Below are positions 60,678 through 64,000 of a stretch of DNA of 64,000 bases, piece by piece. The position numbers and the translations under genes were made by a program. Position 1 is the first letter of the stretch; each line of letters opens with the position of its first letter. The notes under the pieces are model-generated. The model searched no databases and had not been told where the DNA came from. It was given only the letters and a program-made list of their open reading frames with translations. The stretch is taken from the NCBI GenBank assembly GCA_030680795.1, contig JAUXUL010000005.1:23163-87162 (forward strand), given 5' to 3'. This DNA comes from Anaerolineales bacterium (lineage in GTDB: Bacteria > Chloroflexota > Anaerolineae > Anaerolineales > Villigracilaceae).

Positions 60678-61436
60678 CTATATCACCGCGGCCTGGATAA
60701 TGGCAACGAAATCATCCAGTTTCAAACTTGCGCCGCCCACCAGGGCGCCATCAATATCTGGCTGGGCAAAAAAACCCGCCGCGTTGGAGCCGGTCACTGA
60801 GCCGCCGTACAACACACGCACGGCTTGCGCGGTCTGTTCGCCGTACAACTCCGCGATTGCCGGGCGGATAAAATCTTTGATGACAGCATTCGCTGCTTCT
60901 CCTGTGGACGCCTTGCCAGTTCCAATCGCCCAAACCGGTTCATAGGCGACGACGATGCGTGTTGCGAATTCGGGTGAGATATTCCTCAACCCGTTGCTAG
61001 TTTGGCGCGAAACAACTTCACGCGTCTGTTTTGATTCGTATTGTTCCAAGGTTTCACCGACACAGACAATGGGGGTCAAGTCAAAAGTTTGGGCAGCGAT
61101 CAACTTCCGATTCACAATTTCATCGGTTTCACCGAAAAAAGCGCGGCGCTCCGAATGACCCAAAATGACATAGCCGCATAATTCCTTTACCATTACAGGC
61201 GAGACCTCACCCGTAAACGCGCCCTTCTCCTCCCAGTGCATGTTTTGCGCTCCAAGCCCAATGCCTGAACCTTCCAGAAGTGAAGAGGCTGCCATCAACG
61301 ACATGAAGGGCGGGCATAAAACCTTTTCAACATCTTTGATCTCGCGCATTTTTGTACTCATCTTAAATACCAGGTCGCGGGTTTCCGCGATGGTTTTATT
61401 CATCTTCCAATTACCGGCAATAAAAGGTTTTCGCAT
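60678..61436 (-). CDS. tpiA: Triosephosphate isomerase
   Basis: 252 residues from ATG 61434-61436 with AAAGGAATAT in front. RKPFIAGNWKMNKTIAET (catalytic Lys), YVILGHSERRAFFGETDE (His), VVAYEPVWAIGTGKAST (Glu), and ALVGGASLKLDDF. It interconverts dihydroxyacetone phosphate and glyceraldehyde 3-phosphate. 13 bases after pgk. Confidence 0.98.
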   Translation of the reverse strand: MRKPFIAGNWKMNKTIAETRDLVFKMSTKMREIKDVEKVLCPPFMSLMAASSLLEGSGIGLGAQNMHWEEKGAFTGEVSPVMVKELCGYVILGHSERRAFFGETDEIVNRKLIAAQTFDLTPIVCVGETLEQYESKQTREVVSRQTSNGLRNISPEFATRIVVAYEPVWAIGTGKASTGEAANAVIKDFIRPAIAELYGEQTAQAVRVLYGGSVTGSNAAGFFAQPDIDGALVGGASLKLDDFVAIIQAAVI

Positions 61437-61449
61437 GGATATTCCTTTA

Positions 61450-62622
61450 TTATTTATCCAACAAGGCCGCCACGCCGGGTAATTCTTTTCCTTCAAGGAA
61501 TTCAAGCGATGCTCCGCCGCCTGTGGAAACGTGAGTCATCTGTTTGGCAACGCCCGCTTTCTTGACTGCGCTGGCTGAGTCACCACCGCCGATGACGGTG
61601 ATCGCGCCAGATTCAGCCAACATACGCGCAAGGGCGAATGTTCCTTCGGCAAACTTGGGCATTTCAAAGACACCGACAGGACCGTTCCAGACTACAAGCT
61701 TGACCCCGGCCAACGAGGTTTTATACAACTTCAAGGTCTTCGGGCCAACATCCAACATACGCCAGCCAGCTGGGATTTTGTCCACGTCCACAGTCTGGGT
61801 ATTGGCTTCAGCGTCAAACTTATCAGCGATGACCGCATCCACTGGCAGGATCAACCTGTCACCAGATTTTGCCATGATGGATTTTGCCGTTTCGATGGAG
61901 GCTTCTTCAACAAGACTATCCTGCATATTCAATCCTTTTGCTGCAAGGAAGGTGTTTGCCATGCCGCCGCCAACGATCAGCTTGTCACACTTGGAAAGCA
62001 AAGTTTCAACCACCAGAATCTTATCGCTGATCTTTGCGCCGCCGAGAATGGCAATGTATGGGTGTTCGGGGTTGGCAATGGCTCGTCCTAGGTATTCCAG
62101 TTCCTGTTCCATCAAAAAACCAGAGACGGCGGGCAGGAATCTCGCTATGCCTTCGGTGGAGGCATGCGCGCGGTGAGCAGAACCAAATGCGTCATTGACA
62201 TATACTTCACCAAGTGAAGACAATTGTTTGGCAAATTCAAGATCATTCATTTCTTCACCAGCGTGGAAGCGTGTATTTTCAAGCATCAATACTTCGCCGG
62301 GCTTCAACGCCTTCGCCATCTTCTCGACTTCCGCGCCGATGCAATCGGGCGCCATTTGCACGGGTCTATTCAACAGCGTGGCTAATGTCTCCGAAGCGGC
62401 GCGCAGGCTGAACTGGGGGTCTGAGCCGCCTTTTGGCCTTCCAAGGTGACTCATCAAAATTAACGAGGCGCCCTGATCCAACACATATTGAATAGTCGGG
62501 AGCGCAGCTTTGATGCGTTTGTCGTCGGTGACTTTGCCATCCGCCATCGGCACGTTAAAGTCCACGCGCATCAGGACGCGTTTGTTTTTGAGGTCAATGT
62601 CTTTTACGGTTTTTTTGTTCAT
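61450..62622 (-). CDS. pgk: Phosphoglycerate kinase
   Basis: 390 residues from ATG 62620-62622. [90 protein letters not shown] and [16 protein letters not shown]. It makes ATP from 1,3-bisphosphoglycerate. Middle gene of the glycolytic operon; the 82 bases before it contain tandem GTACACAGGTA-type repeats. Confidence 0.98.
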   Translation of the reverse strand: MNKKTVKDIDLKNKRVLMRVDFNVPMADGKVTDDKRIKAALPTIQYVLDQGASLILMSHLGRPKGGSDPQFSLRAASETLATLLNRPVQMAPDCIGAEVEKMAKALKPGEVLMLENTRFHAGEEMNDLEFAKQLSSLGEVYVNDAFGSAHRAHASTEGIARFLPAVSGFLMEQELEYLGRAIANPEHPYIAILGGAKISDKILVVETLLSKCDKLIVGGGMANTFLAAKGLNMQDSLVEEASIETAKSIMAKSGDRLILPVDAVIADKFDAEANTQTVDVDKIPAGWRMLDVGPKTLKLYKTSLAGVKLVVWNGPVGVFEMPKFAEGTFALARMLAESGAITVIGGGDSASAVKKAGVAKQMTHVSTGGGASLEFLEGKELPGVAALLDK

Positions 62623-62630
62623 AGGGGATA

Positions 62631-62703
62631 TGTACACACGTATACAGGTACACAGGAAAACAAGCATGCACGTGTTTACGTGTCTACCTGTGTACCTGTT
62701 TAC
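62631..62703. repeat. Short tandem/inverted repeat between gap and pgk
   Basis: TGTACACACGTATACAGGTA, then CACGTGTTTACGTGTCTACC and TGTGTACCTGTTTACA: repeated ACAC/GTGT units on both strands around a CACGTG centre. It is the sort of dispersed repeat seen often in Anaerolineae; it may fold in the transcript. Confidence 0.55.
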
Positions 62704-62704
62704 A

Positions 62705-63715
62705 CTAAAGGCTCTTCGCCATCAACGCGGTGAGGTCAGCGGTGCGGCAGGCGTAGCCCCATTCATTATCGTACCAGGCTACAACCTTGACGAGGTTGCC
62801 GAGGACAATGGTGTCCATGGCGCTGAAGACGCTGGAAAAACTGGTGCCGCGTAAATCTGTGGAGACAAGCGGTTCGTCTGTCACATCGAGAATGCCTTTC
62901 ATGGAGCCGTTGGCATACTCAAGCATCGCGGCGCGGATCTCTTCGATGGTGGCTTCTTTGCTCAAGATGGCAGTGAAGTCAACAACAGAGACAGTGGGGG
63001 TGGGGACGCGGAAAGCCATGCCGCCAAATTTTCCTTTGAGTTCAGGAATAACGAGACCAACAGCTTTTGCCGCGCCTGTTGAAGAAGGCACTATGTTTTG
63101 AGCAGCGGCGCGGGCATCACGTAAATCTTTTGCGCCTACGTCCTGCAGTTTCTGCGAATTAGTATAAGCATGAACGGTGGTGAGCAAGCCTCTTTCAATG
63201 CCAAATTTATCATTGAGCACTTTCGCAACAGGTGCAAGTCCGTTGGTTGTGCAGGAGGCATTTGAAACAATGTGATGTTTTTTGGGATCATATTTGTCGT
63301 CATTCACGCCCAGCACAAGGGTAATGTCTTCATTCTTGCCAGGCGCAGAAATGATCACTTTCTTCGCGCCGCCAGATTCAATGTGCGCCTTCGACTTGGT
63401 GGCATCCGCAAAGAAACCAGTCGACTCGATCACAATATCCACGCCCATTTCCTTCCACTTGATGGCGCCGGGGTCTTTTTCAGCGGTCACCTTGACGGTC
63501 TTGCCGTCCACAACAAAGTTGCCATCTTTTACTTCAACCTTGCCGTTGAATTGACCATAGGTCGAATCATATTTCAAAAGATGAGCATTCGTCGCAGGGT
63601 CGAACAAGTCATTCACAGCCACCACTTCAAGATCATTTGGATACCATTCTTTGATCGTGCGGAACACCAGACGGCCGATGCGGCCAAAGCCATTAATACC
63701 AACTTTTACTGACAT
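62705..63715 (-). CDS. gap: Glyceraldehyde-3-phosphate dehydrogenase (type I)
   Basis: 336 residues from ATG 63713-63715 with GGAGG in front. [18 protein letters not shown], the active-site [17 protein letters not shown] (Cys), [20 protein letters not shown], and [18 protein letters not shown]. It oxidises glyceraldehyde 3-phosphate with NAD. First gene of the gap-pgk-tpiA operon. Confidence 0.98.
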   Translation of the reverse strand: MSVKVGINGFGRIGRLVFRTIKEWYPNDLEVVAVNDLFDPATNAHLLKYDSTYGQFNGKVEVKDGNFVVDGKTVKVTAEKDPGAIKWKEMGVDIVIESTGFFADATKSKAHIESGGAKKVIISAPGKNEDITLVLGVNDDKYDPKKHHIVSNASCTTNGLAPVAKVLNDKFGIERGLLTTVHAYTNSQKLQDVGAKDLRDARAAAQNIVPSSTGAAKAVGLVIPELKGKFGGMAFRVPTPTVSVVDFTAILSKEATIEEIRAAMLEYANGSMKGILDVTDEPLVSTDLRGTSFSSVFSAMDTIVLGNLVKVVAWYDNEWGYACRTADLTALMAKSL

Positions 63716-63749
63716 GGGAAAATCCTCCAATTAAAATTTTGCCTCACAC

Positions 63750-63776
63750 CTCCCCTGGCGGGCGGCGCCAGGGGAG
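63750..63776 (-). promoter_or_regulatory. GC-rich hairpin in the gap leader
   Basis: CTCCCCTGGCG (63750-63760) and CGCCAGGGGAG (63766-63776) are a perfect 11-bp stem with loop GGCGG, about 35 bases before the gap ATG. It may be a leader structure or a repeat. Confidence 0.6.
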
Positions 63777-63869
63777 AAACATACTCTGGTCACTTGCACT
63801 TGATAGATTTTACTTCCTTCCTGTGGATTTGTGGATTTTATAACTGCCTGGTTTTTATATGTGTAGATT

Positions 63870-64000
63870 CAACTCACAAGTGCAACTTTGAAGGTTGCTG
63901 AGAGGTAAGCTGGAGTAGGATAATGCTTCTCAGACGACCAAGTCAAAGGAGCACTATGAGAACCTACTGGCAGCTTACCCAGGAACAACGATACCAGATT
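63870..64000 (+). mobile_element. Left end of an IS30-like insertion sequence, cut by window
   Basis: About 85 bases with ACTCACAAGTGCAACTTTGA at the outer end (IS30-like terminal repeat) lead to a transposase start. The exact left boundary is uncertain. Confidence 0.6.
63956..64000 (+). CDS. IS30-family transposase, N-terminal fragment
   Basis: ATG 63956 with AAAGGAGCACT in front. The 15 visible residues MRTYWQLTQEQRYQI match the start of the helix-turn-helix domain of IS30 transposases (usually 310-400 residues). The rest is outside the window. Confidence 0.78.
   Translation, partial: MRTYWQLTQEQRYQI

Overview
The window looks like a piece of a Chloroflexota chromosome, probably class Anaerolineae. 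This rests on the mix of genes, not on a marker phylogeny: split-barrel F420-type oxidoreductases, GT-C membrane glycosyltransferases with a TNGYHPLW motif, many Pro/Thr-linker lipoproteins, three-subunit acyl-CoA carboxylase genes, and short dispersed repeats of the CTGAGCCTGTCGAAG type scattered between and inside genes. Several genes have a TATAAT box only 6 to 11 bases before the ATG and no ribosome binding site, which suggests leaderless transcripts. I see no rRNA, CRISPR array or prophage. There is one tRNA, and the start of an IS30-like element lies at the right edge.

Layout. 0-5 kb: the end of an exopolysaccharide locus (sugar transferase cut by the window edge, preceded by a membrane protein with a degenerate GGDEF-like domain), a glutaredoxin, a lipoprotein, an NYN-domain protein, a GT4 glycosyltransferase and tRNA-Thr(CGT). 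5-14 kb: accessory DNA with many damaged genes (acyl-CoA synthetase fragment, two-frame isoprenylcysteine methyltransferase, multiply frameshifted zinc alcohol dehydrogenase carrying a palindromic repeat, methyltransferase with two adjacent in-frame TGA codons, DUF433 remnant), mixed with intact genes (radical SAM, upp, DUF1801, ICMT-like, secernin). 13.6-17.4 kb: ComEA, then a minus-strand operon of SET-domain protein, GT-C glycosyltransferase, CPBP protease and GNAT. 17.8-21.9 kb: a complete PotABCD-like polyamine ABC transporter. 22.3-32.1 kb: acyl-CoA dehydrogenase, zinc dehydrogenase, GT-C glycosyltransferase, a lipoprotein, an acyl-CoA carboxylase operon (carboxyltransferase, biotin carboxylase, biotin carrier) and a CYTH protein.

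32-43 kb: housekeeping and cofactor genes: MurI, a class I glutamine amidotransferase, RplS, FabF, MoaE/MoaD/MoaC, ScpA, a Tat-exported flavin amine oxidase, VanZ and a fused PabB-PabC. 43-52 kb: a HerA-like ATPase, then an envelope cluster on the minus strand: ECF sigma factor, its probable anti-sigma partner with a DUF5666-like region, a GT-C protein, a lipoprotein with Asn/Asp/Ser repeats, and a phospholipase D-like lipoprotein. 52-60 kb: MurJ, a PAP2-related protein, XseA/XseB, a HIT protein, a metallophosphoesterase, a deoxynucleoside-kinase-like protein and a methyltransferase. 60-64 kb: the glycolytic operon gap-pgk-tpiA followed by a HELSH-motif membrane protein.

The most interesting observations are a methyltransferase gene at 11.1-11.9 kb whose two tandem TGA codons are followed at the right distance by an 8-bp hairpin resembling a bacterial SECIS; repeated insertion of short mobile-looking repeats into reading frames without closing them; divergent moaC/scpA promoters that both appear to drive leaderless mRNAs; and the sigma/anti-sigma/DUF5666 envelope cluster.
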